Positions 33,314 to 44,831 are shown, counted from the first letter of the stretch. The stretch: 64,000 bases of DNA from Triplophysa rosa (GCF_024868665.1 NC_079890.1:33035831-33099830); one strand, 5' to 3'. Numbers and translations are program-made. Notes: generated by a model from the letters alone, not told the origin.

Positions 33314-34762
33314 GGGGTAAAATCTTTGCGTGTCAGGTGGCACCTGGCGACCCGTCACTCCTGCCTCGCTGCCTGTCGCTGTTTCATGTGCCTGCCTCGG
33401 GACCTGTCACTGTTTTATTCACGTTACACTGCCTATTATTTGCCTTTTGATACCCTTTTCTTCAATGACATGTTTGTGCATTTGCTTTATTAATAATGTT
33501 TTGCATGTTGGCAGACTTCAAATATATAGTACATGTTAGCAGACTAATATATGTACAATTATTAAAATGATTGCTTTTTAACAGACAGAGGCAATAATAG
33601 AAAGAGTGTATGAAGTCACACAACTGGCTAGAGATTCCATGGAGAATACGTCCTACATTCTGGACGTTATGACCCCTGAGGTAAACATAATGATACTGTT
33701 AACACTTCTACACAATAAATAGGACAATGGCATTTAATGCACTTTGCACAATTTAAAACTGTCCAATATTTTTCAAAAAGGTAACCCTCATTATTCTCCA
33801 CAAGACTGAGGGCTTTCACAGGTACCAGGGAGAAATGGCATTACAGTCAAACATTTCTTTGGAGTAAGTCTTCCTTTTCTGTTGTTATTCCTTTCTGGCT
33901 AACATATTTATGAAATGCTTATTTAAGTGTACTATTTGCCTTTTACAGGGTGCAATGTACTAATCCACCATGGTTCTAATTGAACGTCAGCAAGAATCTT
34001 TTCCCAACCCTTTTTGAGGAGATGGGATTTCATAAATAGGTTTCATGTTACATATGTAAAATATTATGTAAGAAATGTAAAATATTATAGTATCATTATA
34101 TGTTACTGCTGTAACAATATAAATATTGTTCCCCCTGTGGGGGAAGTTGCTGAGATTCACTGGGGGACTAAGATAGTCAAACACAATAAATATACAGTAT
34201 ATACTTTTTTAAACATTACATGTATATAACATTTGTAATATAATTTTGCTTGCTATTAAAAGTTTTTTTCCATACTGGCTGTGTACACCACCAAACATGT
34301 TGAAATGATATTAAGCACTTTAAACAAATTTTATGTAGTAATTGGTTTTATAATTTTTATCTAATACATTTAGCTTTAAGGAAACCATATTTATATATCA
34401 TATTTTAATACAGGAAAGCAGCCCAAAGTGATGAACGCAAGGATGATAACACAGTGGAAATAAATAGCATAAACTACATAAAAATAAGACTTTAAACGCT
34501 GTGTAAAAAAGCTCTTAAAGAAAATACTATATGGCGCATTCGTTGTCAAAATACAAAAGTGCGCATGCGTGTTATAACATCATCACGCTACAGGCAGGGA
34601 CCTTAAACAGTGACAGGCAGCGAAGCAGGAGTGACTGGTCTCCTGGCAGGCACGTAAAACAGCGACTGGTCGCGAGGCAGGCACGTAAAACAGTGACAGG
34701 AAGAGAGGCAGGAGTGACGGGTCGCGAGGCAGGTGCCACCTGACACGCAAAGATTTTACCCC
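33314..34762. mobile_element. TIR element with long, internally repetitive ends
   Basis: GGGGTAAAATCTTTGCGTGT at the left is mirrored by ACACGCAAAGATTTTACCCC at the right. The inverse match continues through ggtggcacctg and into gacccgtcactcctgcctcg. The ends carry repeated units (gcctgcctcg..acctgtcactgttttattcacgt, and inversely acgtaaaacagtgacagg). It surrounds the three-exon mini-gene listed next. Confidence 0.75.
33585..33979 (+). CDS. Three-exon partial ORF of unknown identity inside a TIR element
   Basis: Three segments with consensus splice signals keep one frame: 33,585-33,680 (ends CCTGAG before gtaaac), 33,781-33,863 (ends before gtaagt) and 33,949-33,979 (stop TAA at 33,977-33,979). 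They encode about 69 residues, including ERVYEVTQLARDSMENTSYI, then LIILHKTEGFHRYQGE and a C-terminal NPPWF. No upstream coding exon or start was found, so this would be the 3' end of a gene. I do not recognise the protein. It could be a captured host gene piece, part of a transposon-encoded accessory protein, or chance. Confidence 0.4.
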
Positions 34763-34828
34763 CTCTCTGGCTTCTTTTGTAAGTTAATGTTAACGGTGGA
34801 TGTGTATCAGGCTATCAGCCATAGCATA

Positions 34829-35347
34829 GGCCCTTTTCACAATGACGTCACTTAACTTCCACCTGTTCGCAAAGCAGTGTATCATAACATCCGTCTTGCA
34901 ACAAACAAGAAGAAGAAGAAGAAGAAGAACTGCCGTCGCGCTGGAATTTAACAACAGTGAGAAAAACACTGACAGAAACCTTATTCGAGTACTTATCCTA
35001 GCACCTTCGCTAACACAAAAAGAAAACAAAACACTTACCTTCATAATCAAACAGGTACTGTTCAACGAAGAATTTGTATCCTTTCTCTAGCTTTGATCTT
35101 GTTGTTAGCGAAAATTTGTCTGCAAGATGTTGTACATCATCTAGACGTATTTGTGGCAGATGTGCAAGGGACTTGGTAAACTTCATTCTGAGGCGTGAGC
35201 GGAAGTAACTTCTTGAGTTTTACTGGCGGTTGGCAAACCAGTTTATAGGTGCTTTACCGCCACCTTATGAACTGGAGTGCTAGCAGAAGTAATGATACAC
35301 TGCTTCGCAGCAGAACGGAAGATGCGTGACGTCATGTGAAAAGGGCG
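34829..35347. mobile_element. TIR element, about 520 bp
   Basis: GGCCCTTTTCACAATGACGTCA at the left is mirrored by TGACGTCATGTGAAAAGGGCG at the right. It contains an (AGA)n run at about 34,907-34,930 and no recognisable coding sequence. Confidence 0.75.
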
Positions 35348-35510
35348 TATTAGCTCTTAAAGTGACAGTAACCTAATAAACCTGTTTCTGTCTCTGTTAT
35401 AGTAAGTCTATTTATTACAAAAACACTTGACAGTAATGCAGATAAAACTGGGAAAACGTGAATAACACAGTGGTAAAATTCAAACCTTATTTTCTACTGG
35501 TCTTAATAAC

Positions 35511-36094
35511 TGTCAGGATATGGCAGAAGAACCCAATAGCAGGCAGGCAGTGAAGGGGTTAACAGATATATTTATTAAATAATAGACAAAACAGAAACAA
35601 AACACCCACAATGGGGAAAACGGAACTCAGAAATATATATATAAAACAAAAGACTTCCCACGAGGGGGCAAAACGAAAACAAGACAAATAACTAAACTCA
35701 AAGACACGACCAAACGTCTTAAATCATAAAAGGCACAAAACTCACAAAACACGAACAGGAACAGGAACACGGGCAAGAACACGACCACGATACAGAAACA
35801 CACAGTACAGGCACCAAACACATACAATGCACCAGCACAAGACAAAGAAACAAGAGGGTATTTATAGGAAACACAAACGAGGGATAACGACATGGGGCAG
35901 GTGTGAGACATTAAACACTCAGGGAAAGATTACGAGGAAACGAGAGGAATGGGACCAATGACAAGACACTGGAGAGAACGTATATTATTGTCAAACGGAC
36001 AACAATATGTTTCTCTCCACACATAACCTAAGGACTCTGCCCCGATCCCACCACACGACTAGAATTTCATAAACAAGACGGTGGGACCGTGACA
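35511..36094 (-). repeat. Left LTR (3' LTR of the minus-strand element)
   Basis: It begins TGTCAGGATATGGCAG and ends GGTGGGACCGTGACA. An open frame within it is also present in the other LTR and is a by-product of the sequence, not a gene. Confidence 0.92.
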
Positions 36095-36112
36095 GAGCCC
36101 CCCCCCCTTAAT
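36095..36112 (-). other. Polypurine tract
   Basis: On the minus strand a run of A and G containing ten G bases lies directly next to the LTR. This is the place where plus-strand DNA synthesis is primed in LTR elements, and it fixes the element's orientation. Confidence 0.75.
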
Positions 36113-36419
36113 GAACACCCCCAGGTGTTCACCAAGGGGTTGACAAAACAAGACATGACAGACTGGGAGACAGACAGGACAAGGCAAAACAAGAAAACAA
36201 AATCAAGGGTAAACATGACAAGACAACAACAGGACTTGGGTGGACATCAAAAATAACAAACATGGGAGGGGGGGATGGACCAAACAAAGGCCCATAGGGG
36301 GCAGTCCATGGGTGGGGAAATAGTCCCAGTCCCCGGCTGCAGCTCGAGGGCGCGGAGTCCTGAGGGGACTTAGGGGGAGTCCTCGGGGGGACAGTCTTTG
36401 GCCCTGGCAGTTTCCCAGG

Positions 36420-37290
36420 GACCGGCTGGAAGGCCGGCTGGAAAGGGCTTGACGCCGGCTGGAAGGCCGCTGGACAGGGCTTGACGCCGGCTGGAAGGCC
36501 GGCTGGACAGGGCTTGACGCCGGCTGGAAGGCCGGCTGGACAGGGCTTGACGCCGGCTGGAAGGCCGGCTGGACAGGGCTTGACGCCGGCTGGAAGGCCG
36601 GCTGGACAGGGCTTGACACCGGCTGGAAGGCCGGCTGGATCACCGGACTGGACGCCGGCTGGAAGGCCGGCTGGATCACCGGACTGGACGCCGGCTGGAT
36701 CACCGGACTGGACGCATGCTGGATCACCGGACTGGACGCATGCTGGATCACCGGACTGGACGCCGGCTGGACCTCCGGACTGGACGCCGGCTGGATCACC
36801 GGACTGGACGCCGGCTGGATCACCGGACTGGACGCCGGCTGGACCACCGGACTGGACGCCGGCTGGACCGCCGGACTGGACGCCGGCTGGACCACCGGAC
36901 GGGACGCCGGCTGGACCAGACTGGACGCCGGCTGCACCGGACTGGACGCCGGCTGCACCGGACTGGACGCCGGCTGGGTCGCCGGCTGGGATGCCGGCTG
37001 GGACGCCGGCTGGGACCCCGGCTGGATCGCCGACTGGACGCCGGCTGGATCAACGGACTGGACGCCGGCTGGATCAACGGACTGGACGCCAACTGGATCA
37101 ACGGACTGGACACATGACTGGACACAAGACTAGACACAAGACTAGACACAAGACTAGACACAAGACTAGACACAAGACTGGACGCCGGCTGCACAGGACT
37201 GGACGCCGGCTGGATCACAGGACAGGACACAGGACTGGACACAGGACAGGACACAGGACAGGACACCGGCCGCACCGGACTGGACGCCGG
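36420..37290. repeat. GC-rich minisatellite within the LTR element
   Basis: Units built from gccggctgga, cagggcttgac and tcaccggactggacgc repeat for nearly 900 bp, first with a period of about 36 bp, then 24-27 bp, then a degenerate gacacaagacta type. Open frames occur on both strands because periods are multiples of three. On the element's own strand they read as QPASSPV-type repeats. The stretch is far more GC-rich than its surroundings. Confidence 0.9.
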
Positions 37291-37483
37291 CTGCTGCACC
37301 GGACCGGACGCTCCTCCCTGACGCTCTCCCTCCTTCTCCGCACCACCGGATCCATAGCCGACCTTGGCGAATCCGTGGGGACCGGAGGGAGTTCCGCGTC
37401 GGAGGAGACCGCAGACGTCATCCCCGGGTCACACCTCACCCACTCGCCACAGGCGCCGCCAGGAGAACCGGGGACCGTGGAAC

Positions 37484-37879
37484 TCAAGCCGAAGGGTACT
37501 GAGAGTCCCCCCGGGCAGCGGCAGCCAGGACGAGGCCCTCCGGAGTAGTCGACCGTGGGGCGAGGGCTCCGAGTGGAACCTCACCCTCGGGACCGTCCCG
37601 GTTGGCCACGAACCTCACCATGTCCGCGAACCCAAGGGGAGCCAGCAGCCTCTTCTCCGACGGGGCGAGGCGCTGAGTGAGGCAGCAGTTGAAGATCGCC
37701 TTCAACTCTGCCTCGCCAAACCCAGACGCCCTCGCCACCGTCGAGAATGCCCCGGCGAACTCCCGGTTCCCGTAACTCCCCTGACGGAACCCCAGCAGCA
37801 AGTGGGCTTGGGCGGCCCGCGAGGATGACGCCGTGCCGTCCATATTCCTGCCCGCTGGGTTCTGTGATGGCTCGTGCAT
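37484..37879 (-). CDS. Gag-like N-terminal ORF of the LTR element
   Basis: This 131-residue frame starts only a few bases inside the right LTR. Its middle (LLLGFRQGSYGNREFAGAF, then GFGEAELKAIFNCCL) resembles the gag region of vertebrate gypsy-type retrotransposons, where the Gag protein packages the RNA. It ends at a stop before the minisatellite. A further minus-strand frame at 36,203-36,958 runs through the minisatellite. There is no zinc knuckle and no pol, so it is a reduced Gag. Confidence 0.6.
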   Translation of the reverse strand: MHEPSQNPAGRNMDGTASSSRAAQAHLLLGFRQGSYGNREFAGAFSTVARASGFGEAELKAIFNCCLTQRLAPSEKRLLAPLGFADMVRFVANRDGPEGEVPLGALAPRSTTPEGLVLAAAARGDSQYPSA

Positions 37880-37881
37880 TC

Positions 37882-38465
37882 TGTCAGGATATGGCAGAAG
37901 AACCCAATAGCAGGCAGGCAGTGAAGGGGTTAACAGATATATTTATTAAATAATAGACAAAACAGAAACAAAACACCCACAATGGGGAAAACGGAACTCA
38001 GAAATATATATATAAAACAAAAGATTTCCCACGAGGGGGCAAAACGAAAACAAGACAAATAACTAAACTCAAAGACACGACCAAACGTCTTAAATCATAA
38101 AAGGCACAAAACTCACAAAACACGAACAGGAACAGGAACACGGGCAAGAGCACGACCACGATACAGAAACACACAGTACAGGCACCAAACACATACAATG
38201 CACGAGCACAAGACAAAGAAACAAGAGGGTATTTATAGGAAACACAAACGAGGGATAACGACATGGGGCAGGTGTGAGACATTAAACACTCAGGGAAAGA
38301 TTACGAGGAAACGAGAGGAATGGGACCAATGACAAGACACTGGAGAGAACGTATATTATTGTCAAACGGACAACAATATGTTTCTCTCCACACATAACCT
38401 AAGGACTCTGCCCCGATCCCACCACACGACTAGAATTTCATAAACAAGACGGTGGGACCGTGACA
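37882..38465 (-). repeat. Right LTR (5' LTR of the minus-strand element)
   Basis: It is identical in length to the left LTR, with three substitutions seen by eye. The promoter would lie here and fire leftward. Confidence 0.92.
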
Positions 38466-38848
38466 AATAACTATCAATATTGAATGATATGAAACATCGA
38501 TTATACATTTTTCAGCTGTATCGCCCAGCCCTAGATATGAATATATCAGATTGTTTAAATGATTTTTACAGCATTTATCAGTGTTTGTCAATGTTAATAC
38601 CAATAGAGCTGTTCATAGTGTGTTACAGTTAATTGTGGATTAAATAATGTTAATGTTATGTTAACTTGAAATGTTAATCATATGTTAGCATGTAAACAAG
38701 TTCCCCATCATTTTCCATTTACCTTATTGGGCAGTTACATTACTGAAGTGGCCCTCACTGTATAAAAACACTAGTTTATGCCTATAACTTGTCATTAATG
38801 TTAAACTTTTTCCTTTTTCTTTAGGTTACCTGTTGATTACCCCCTGAC

Positions 38849-41800
38849 ATGCAGTGGAAATGTAAGTTATGCTCTTTTACATCTGAAAAGAGGGCTCAGC
38901 TTCTTAAGCATTATCGCATAGACCATGGAACATATTCTAGAATTGTTCCAATACCGTGCCTCCATTCAGACTGCCCGTGCACTTTCAAGTCTTTTAATGC
39001 TTTAAAAGTACATTTATCAAAAATCCATCCCCAGCAAAGCACTGTGGTATCAGAGAGGTCTAGTAGTACTGTAGTATGTTACAAGTGCCACGTTTGTGGC
39101 TTAGCTGAGTTATGCAGTGAAACGGATTATTTTGCCCATTTGCGTACTCATTTGAGGAATAATGAAAAGTTCAGTGTCCTTTTAAAGACTGTTTATTTGA
39201 GACGCATGTGTACTCCTCATTTAACGCCCATAAAAGTAAGGCACATCACCACCACCAATGCCGTGGTCATTTTAAATTGGGAATTTTTTCAAGTACACAA
39301 GATAGCCAAACAGATGAAGGTCTCACAGATGAAAGTCCAGCTCTCACCCTCTTATTGACAGCTCAGGCAGTGAAGATGAATGTGATGTGGCAGAGGAACA
39401 AGGCCATTTGGGTGATACAAATCAAAAGCTTGAACACAATTTGGCATCACTTTTTCTAAAAATGCAGACAATCTTGCATATTTCTGATAGCGCCACACAG
39501 GAAATTATTCAACAGTTGAATCAAATTCATTTATTGTCTGAGTCACTGTTAAGTAGCACAATACAGCAGATTATTGTTAAACACTATGGTGAGGCAGACC
39601 GCTCGGTTGTTAAAGAGCTTGTCAAGGCAGTTACTGACAGCAATGTGTTGTTACAGTGTACTAAAGAAGGAGGTCCTCTTTCCACAACCAATAGGAGAAC
39701 TTCATACTACTTCGGAGAATTTCCAATGGTCATGCCTGTTGAATACAAAATTGATGATGATGATCAATATTATGTGTATGTCCCTATTATTCAAATGTTG
39801 CAGAAATTGCTGAATAAAAAAGAAGTTCTTGATAAGGTGCTGGCTTCAGGTGAGACCTCAGGGGGATACAGCAGTTACAGGGATATGGCACACATTATAA
39901 GGATGACTCTTTTTTTTTTTGCAGAAGATGATCACAGAATATGTCTTAAGCTATACATAGATGATTTCGAAGTGGCGAATCCACTCGGAACCTCACGAAA
40001 GAAGCACAAATTGTGTGCTATCTATTGGGTTCATGCAAACTTACCAACAAAACACATGTCATCTCTGCATAACATTCAGCTAGCTCTCCTGTGTAAAACA
40101 AATGTAGTTAAGAAGCATGGCTACTCAAAAATACTTCATCTAATTGAAGACTTAAAATGTCTTGAGCAGCAGGGAATGTTTGGCGAGCAGTTGGGATCTT
40201 TTGTAAGGGGCTCTGTTCTGCATGTCCTGGCGGATAATCTGGGTGCCCATTCATTAGCCGGTTTTCAGGAAAGCTTTAGAGTGAATTACCCATGTAGATT
40301 TTGTATGGCCACAAGGGAGGAAATTAAAGTCAAGGAAGTCAGGTCAGGGTTTTTGAAATGAGAACAAAAGAAAAGCACCAGCAGCATGTCCAAGATGTTC
40401 AACAGGACAGTACTTTGCTGGCACAGGTGTGAAGATTAGCTGTCCCCTAAGTGAGAGTTTGAAACACTTTCATGCAATCGGTGGTTTCCCACCAGATCTC
40501 TTGCATGATCTGTTGGAGGGCATTGTCCCTGTAGAGATGGCATTGTGTTTACAGGATTTAATTGGCAAACATTACTTTCCCCTGGAATCCTTAAATGGTG
40601 CCATCAAACAATTCCCATACAAATTTTCAGATAGGACAGACCAGCCACAGCCTATTCCACAATCGTTTGCAACCAAGAAAACAATAGGGGGAAATGGCCA
40701 CGAGAATTGTACCCTTTTGAGACTCCTCCCACTCTTGATTGGCCATAACGTGGGAGAGAATGAACATACCTGGGAAGTTCTAATGTTGCTCAAAGACATT
40801 GTTGAATTGAGTATGTCTGTCCAATTTACTGATGACACTGTGGAGTTTTTGAATTGCAAGATCTCAGAACACAGAGCTTTGCTGCAAAAAGTGTTTCCAA
40901 ACTTTGTTCTCCGTCCAAAGCATCACTACGTAGAGCACTATCCTCAGTTAATCAGACTGTACGGGCCACTGAGAAGTCTTTGGACGATGAGATTTGAAGG
41001 GAAGCATACGTTTTTTAAGAAAGTGATACGGGATGCACAAAACTTTAAAAATGTTCCCCTAATGCTGGTCAAGAAGCATCAAATGACAATAGCCTATCAC
41101 ATGGATGCAAGTTCCTTTTTCAAACCAGGCATACAAATGGATAGGGTCACTAGTTCACTTGTAACAGCCTTCCCTGAGAACATTCAAGAATATCTGCGTC
41201 TGAGGAGTCCTAATTGCAGCACAGTTCTTGTTTCACCCAGTGTTACCATTGATGGCATGAAGTATTGCCCAGACATGGTGGTTTCAGTTGGATCTTGTTC
41301 AGGTTTGCCAGAATTCATTCAATTATCGTGCATGATGGTGACATCCGAAAAGTAGTCATTCCAGATCTGATGTCGATGCCTTGAAACATGTGCTGCAAGA
41401 GAAGCTGCAGGTCTCATATTCTTTCGATGTTCAATATGAAGACCCAGATTTTAGTCAGTGACATTAATGATTTGCCAGAGAGGGCAACCCTGAAATTATT
41501 CCTCTATCCACATCTCCATCTTCAAGTCAAGCAGACACAGCAATTCTCTCAGGTTCTGATACATCGGAGAAGTTGTCTGCAGAAAGACAGAGTGAGTGGC
41601 CTGAGGATTTTGAAATCCCCAAATTTTCTGTAAACGTTGAATACCGTCTCCGTCATGGAAACCTCACTATTATGAAAGATGCAACTTATCTTAATGTTGC
41701 AAGAGACATTAAACATGATATACTGGAAACACTTGCAGGGGCTATGTACAACTTTAAGGCATATCCAAGAGATGAAGACTTTGCCCAAGTTGCAGCAGCG

Positions 41801-43721
41801 CTCGTCAAAGCACACCCATGTTTGAGTGAACCAGGCTCCTCAACAGGCTCAGCTGGTTGGAAAAACAGCCTGAAATTTAAGATGGCCAACTACCGAACTA
41901 AACTGCGTAAATCTGGCTGTAGTGATGTTGCTGTTGAGGGAAAGAGAGGTGCAACAATGGACAGCATGCTAAAGAAAGGCATTAAAAAACCTAGACGGTT
42001 TAAATTAAATTTCTTGCCAAACTTTCCCAATGGGGAGAATGAAGAAAGTCAAGAACGCACAAGAGTAGAACTTCAAGAGGAAATGAAAAAGAGGACCCGG
42101 AACATGAGCCTGATTGGCCAGAAGATGGACAGCACTTTTGCCCTGAGGAGAAAGGAAATCATTCATTCAGAACCTCCTGTTTGTGAAATTTTGGAGAAGT
42201 GGCCAGCACTTTTTACTGAAAATCAGGTTTGTTTTCTCTTTCTCTTTACAGCATAAATGACTTTTGTTTTAATGTAAATAACCATTTTTGTTTGTGCTTA
42301 GATCTTTGCAGAATTCAGTCGCATATCTGGGAAAAATCTTGAGATCCGAGTTCTACGCATCATTGGACACACACTCTGCACGTTTGATTGAAATTTTCCG
42401 AAAGAAAGGAGGAAATCAGGGTAAAAACGCTTCATGACATTTTGCGTCAGGTTGATTCAAAGGTATTCACATTCATGTATTTGGAAGAATGTCAGATCTC
42501 ATCCCCCATTGACTCCCATAGTATTTATTTTCCCTACTATGGCAGTAAATGGGGGATGAGATCTGACATTCTTCCAAATATCTTCCTTTGTGTTCAGCAG
42601 AACAAAGAAATTTATACAGGTTTGGAACAATCTGAGAGTGAGTAAATGATGACAGAATTTTCATTTTTGGGTAAATTATTCCTTTAAAAAAAATCTGATT
42701 TGACACATTGGTCATTTGTATCCAGTGTTGACCTTAAATGTGCACAGACTTTTGTCTTCATCAGCAACATATACTTTGAACTAATTTAAAGCTTTAAATA
42801 TGATTTGTCATCCATAACAAGAATTGGTTCAGAACACTGAATTTCTAAATGCTATCATCATCATAATATAGTCATTACTTACTCACCTTTGTGACAGTAT
42901 ATGGTGTCTATATATTAAGCTTCAAAAGAACACAGAATTTTTATTTTAAATTATTTTATGAAATGTTTGTGACTTTTGGAGCTTGAAAAGTACCATACAC
43001 TGCAATTGAAAGTACATAAATAATAAAATCTGTTGTTTCCTATAAACAAAGAAAACCATAAGAGAACTGAATAGCATGAGTAGATAATAACTACATTTAG
43101 TATTTAAGTTCTGTAAAGTTAAGAATTCAGAAAGGCATGTAATCTCAAGGCATGTTATGGTGAGAATTTAGGAGCAGTTTAGTGACAGGTCATAATACAC
43201 CAATGGTCAGTGGTTAAATCATTGTCGTCTTAAATATGTTTTGTAACTCTTTCACTATATATTTTATCATCTCTCTTTGACAGTCATGATTAAAAGCTTG
43301 GTTACATGGCATCACGATTCTTGCTTGCCCAAAGCTCTCCCTCTCTTAAGGTGAAAAGAAACTCACCATTTCCTTTTTTTTGTATGTTTAGGATTCAGAT
43401 GTAGATGTTGACTTAAGTGGAGTTGATGTTGGCCTGCTCACAGTTTTACCTGAAGATACGCCTGCCCAAACTCCAAATGCTCTCAATGTTGACTCATCAA
43501 GGGCAATCATTCTGGAGGGAAGAATTGTTGTGGATGATGTCCCAAACTTGCCACATGCTGTATGTCTCCTCTTTGCTTTAATCTATGCTCTAAATTTGGA
43601 CTACCCAAAGACAATGAGGAACTCATTTGATTTTATTCAGAGGGTATTTCTGTTGTTGGGAGGTAAGAATCTTAATCCCAAACTCCAAACCCTTAAAAAA
43701 CAGTTTTTAGCTAAACCTTAG
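38849..43721 (+). pseudogene. CACTA-type transposase gene: C2H2 / tnp2-like / PB1 / SAMD3-like, frameshifted
   Basis: The reading passes through several frames. First come C2H2-type fingers (KCKLCSF..H..H at 38,857; CLHSDCPCTF; a third, QCPFKDCLFETH, after a shift near 39,165). Next is a transposase core similar to the tnp2 family of CACTA elements (KLYIDDFEVANPLGTSRKKH, then LPTKHMSSLHNIQLALL, and FPPDLLHDLLEGIVP at 40,490). Then comes a PB1-like segment (about 41,366-41,510: SFDVQYEDPDF, DINDLPERATL) and a SAMD3-like region (WPEDFEIPKF at 41,594). Introns at 42,228-42,301 and 42,463-43,391 look genuine. The last exon ends at 43,721, and AATAAA follows near 44,188. At least eight frame changes (near 39,165, 39,350, 40,345, 40,428, 41,350, 41,460, 41,500 and 42,340) make it non-functional. 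Assembly errors cannot be excluded. Confidence 0.8.
42468..42687. mobile_element. Type A MITE inserted in an intron of the transposase pseudogene
   Basis: Inner inverse motifs (ggaagaatgtcagatctcatc and its complement) and the right end ttttgggtaaattattcctTTAA are present. The left terminus is missing. It lies in the last intron of the gene. Confidence 0.65.
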
Positions 43722-44689
43722 CTAAATGCCTCCGCTGCCAACCAGCTCTTAGCTAAATGCCTCTGCTACCTGTTAAATATTTTTGTTAGATTATTTTGTA
43801 ATTGCACTAATTTAAGTGTGCAAAAGTTTAAACCTACACTGTATTTCAGGCTTATTTTCTGACTTCATGAGAGCACTGGTTTTGCTTTTGGTTCAGTTAT
43901 GGTTTAAATTGAACTATTTCTAAAGCCAAATGTCTATATTTTAGGCATTTTATAATTGTACTACTTTTAATAGACATTGGCTTCAGTTCTTCTTACAAAT
44001 AGCTTACAGTATTATAGTTATAACTGAATGTTTCTACAGCCGAACGTTTATTTTAAGGCCTATATTTGTCTGCATGGTGCTGTGCAATTGTTTTTTTACA
44101 GTGAGGTATAAGAGGTCTGTTCAGACAGAACTGCATTTACAAGTTATTTGTAATGTTCTTGACAATCTGTCTTGCTGTTTATTGATAAATAAACAGTTGA
44201 GAATGTCAGACAAGTGTTGTGTCTTCTGTATCAGTTGTACTTAAAAAAACATGTTCAATTTACTTTATAAAACTTTAGAAACCGATTGCACATATTTTTT
44301 TAAGTTGTCGTAGCTTAAAATGAAAGAATAAACTTCAAGCGTACTAGTATTTAGGATGTTTGCAGTAATTAATATATCACAGTTAATTAAATTGAATTAA
44401 AGTAGTAGGCTTACTATCATTTTTTAAGTAACATTACTAACCTTAAAAGAGTATATTAACTGAAATTGAAATATTAAACTCACTTGATATTTATTAGTTA
44501 ATTTACTTAGAAAAAGTTTGTTCTGCTTACTTATAGCTGATTACTAACTTAACTTTAATCGTCCCTTTAAGTTTAACTTGAAAAAATAAGGGCAATCGGT
44601 TTCCAAAGTTTTTTTTTTAAGTAAACTGAACTAATTAGAATTTACAGTGTAGCACCGTTTCCGAATAAAGAACCTGTTAAGCCCCTGTA

Positions 44690-44831
44690 TGGTTCTTCAG
44701 CTACTATAGAACCGAGAACCGCTGAAGCACCAAGATATGGTTCTATATAGCACTAAAAGTGGTTATCCCATGATTACAAGCCAAGAACCACTTTTAGTGC
44801 TATATAGCACCTTTTTTTGAGGGATACAGTG
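44690..44831. repeat. Right terminal inverted repeat of the CACTA-like element
   Basis: It contains GGTTCTTCAGCTACTATAGA, AAGCACCAAGATATGGTTC and CACTTTTAGTGCTATATAGC, the complement of the left end. Confidence 0.8.

Larger units (their letters stand above)
35511..38465 (-). mobile_element. Non-autonomous LTR retrotransposon, gypsy-like, very young
   Basis: Two 584-bp direct repeats (35,511-36,094 and 37,882-38,465) start TG and end CA. The element reads right to left: a gag-like ORF begins just inside the right LTR, and a polypurine tract (complement of gagcccccccccc) abuts the left LTR. The 1787-bp interior has no protease, reverse transcriptase or integrase, so the element depends on others. 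It is flanked by AATAAC on both sides (35,505-35,510 and 38,466-38,471), fitting a target duplication. By eye the LTRs differ at only 3 of 584 positions. Confidence 0.92.
32770..38533. mobile_element. Pair of hAT-like termini enclosing several nested insertions
   Basis: TAGGGCTGGGCGATA at the left and its exact complement TATCGCCCAGCCCTA at the right form 15-bp inverted ends of a kind common in fish hAT families. The flanking 8 bp (tggtgttt against gatatgaa) do not match. The pair may therefore be a rearranged element or two separate ones. Confidence 0.55.
31980..44831 (+). mobile_element. CACTA/EnSpm-like transposon, about 12.85 kb, heavily nested
   Basis: The left terminus starts CACTCTAAAAAAATGGTGC. 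The right terminus is its inverse, GGTGCTATATAGCAC-type sequence reading out to tttttttgaggg and CAGTG. The two ends share about 110 bp in inverse orientation, including CACTAAAAG.GGTTCTTGGC and ACCATATCTTGGTGC-like blocks, with GGTTCT/AGAACC repeats typical of CACTA subterminal regions. Inside is a tnp2-like transposase gene, as expected for this superfamily. The 3-bp target duplication is not evident, so the last few bases of each end are uncertain. Confidence 0.8.

Noticed and set aside
35627..35911. A 94-residue minus-strand ORF, found again at 37,998-38,282
   Set aside because: Both copies lie entirely within the LTRs. The duplication is that of the LTR, not of a gene.
36420..37290. CRISPR-like regular repeats
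   Set aside because: Units are contiguous, variable in length and have no unique spacers, and the setting is a vertebrate retrotransposon. It is a minisatellite.
36481..37548. A 355-codon plus-strand open frame, the longest in the window
   Set aside because: It runs through the minisatellite of the minus-strand LTR element. Frames are open on both strands because repeat units are multiples of three. No domain is recognisable.
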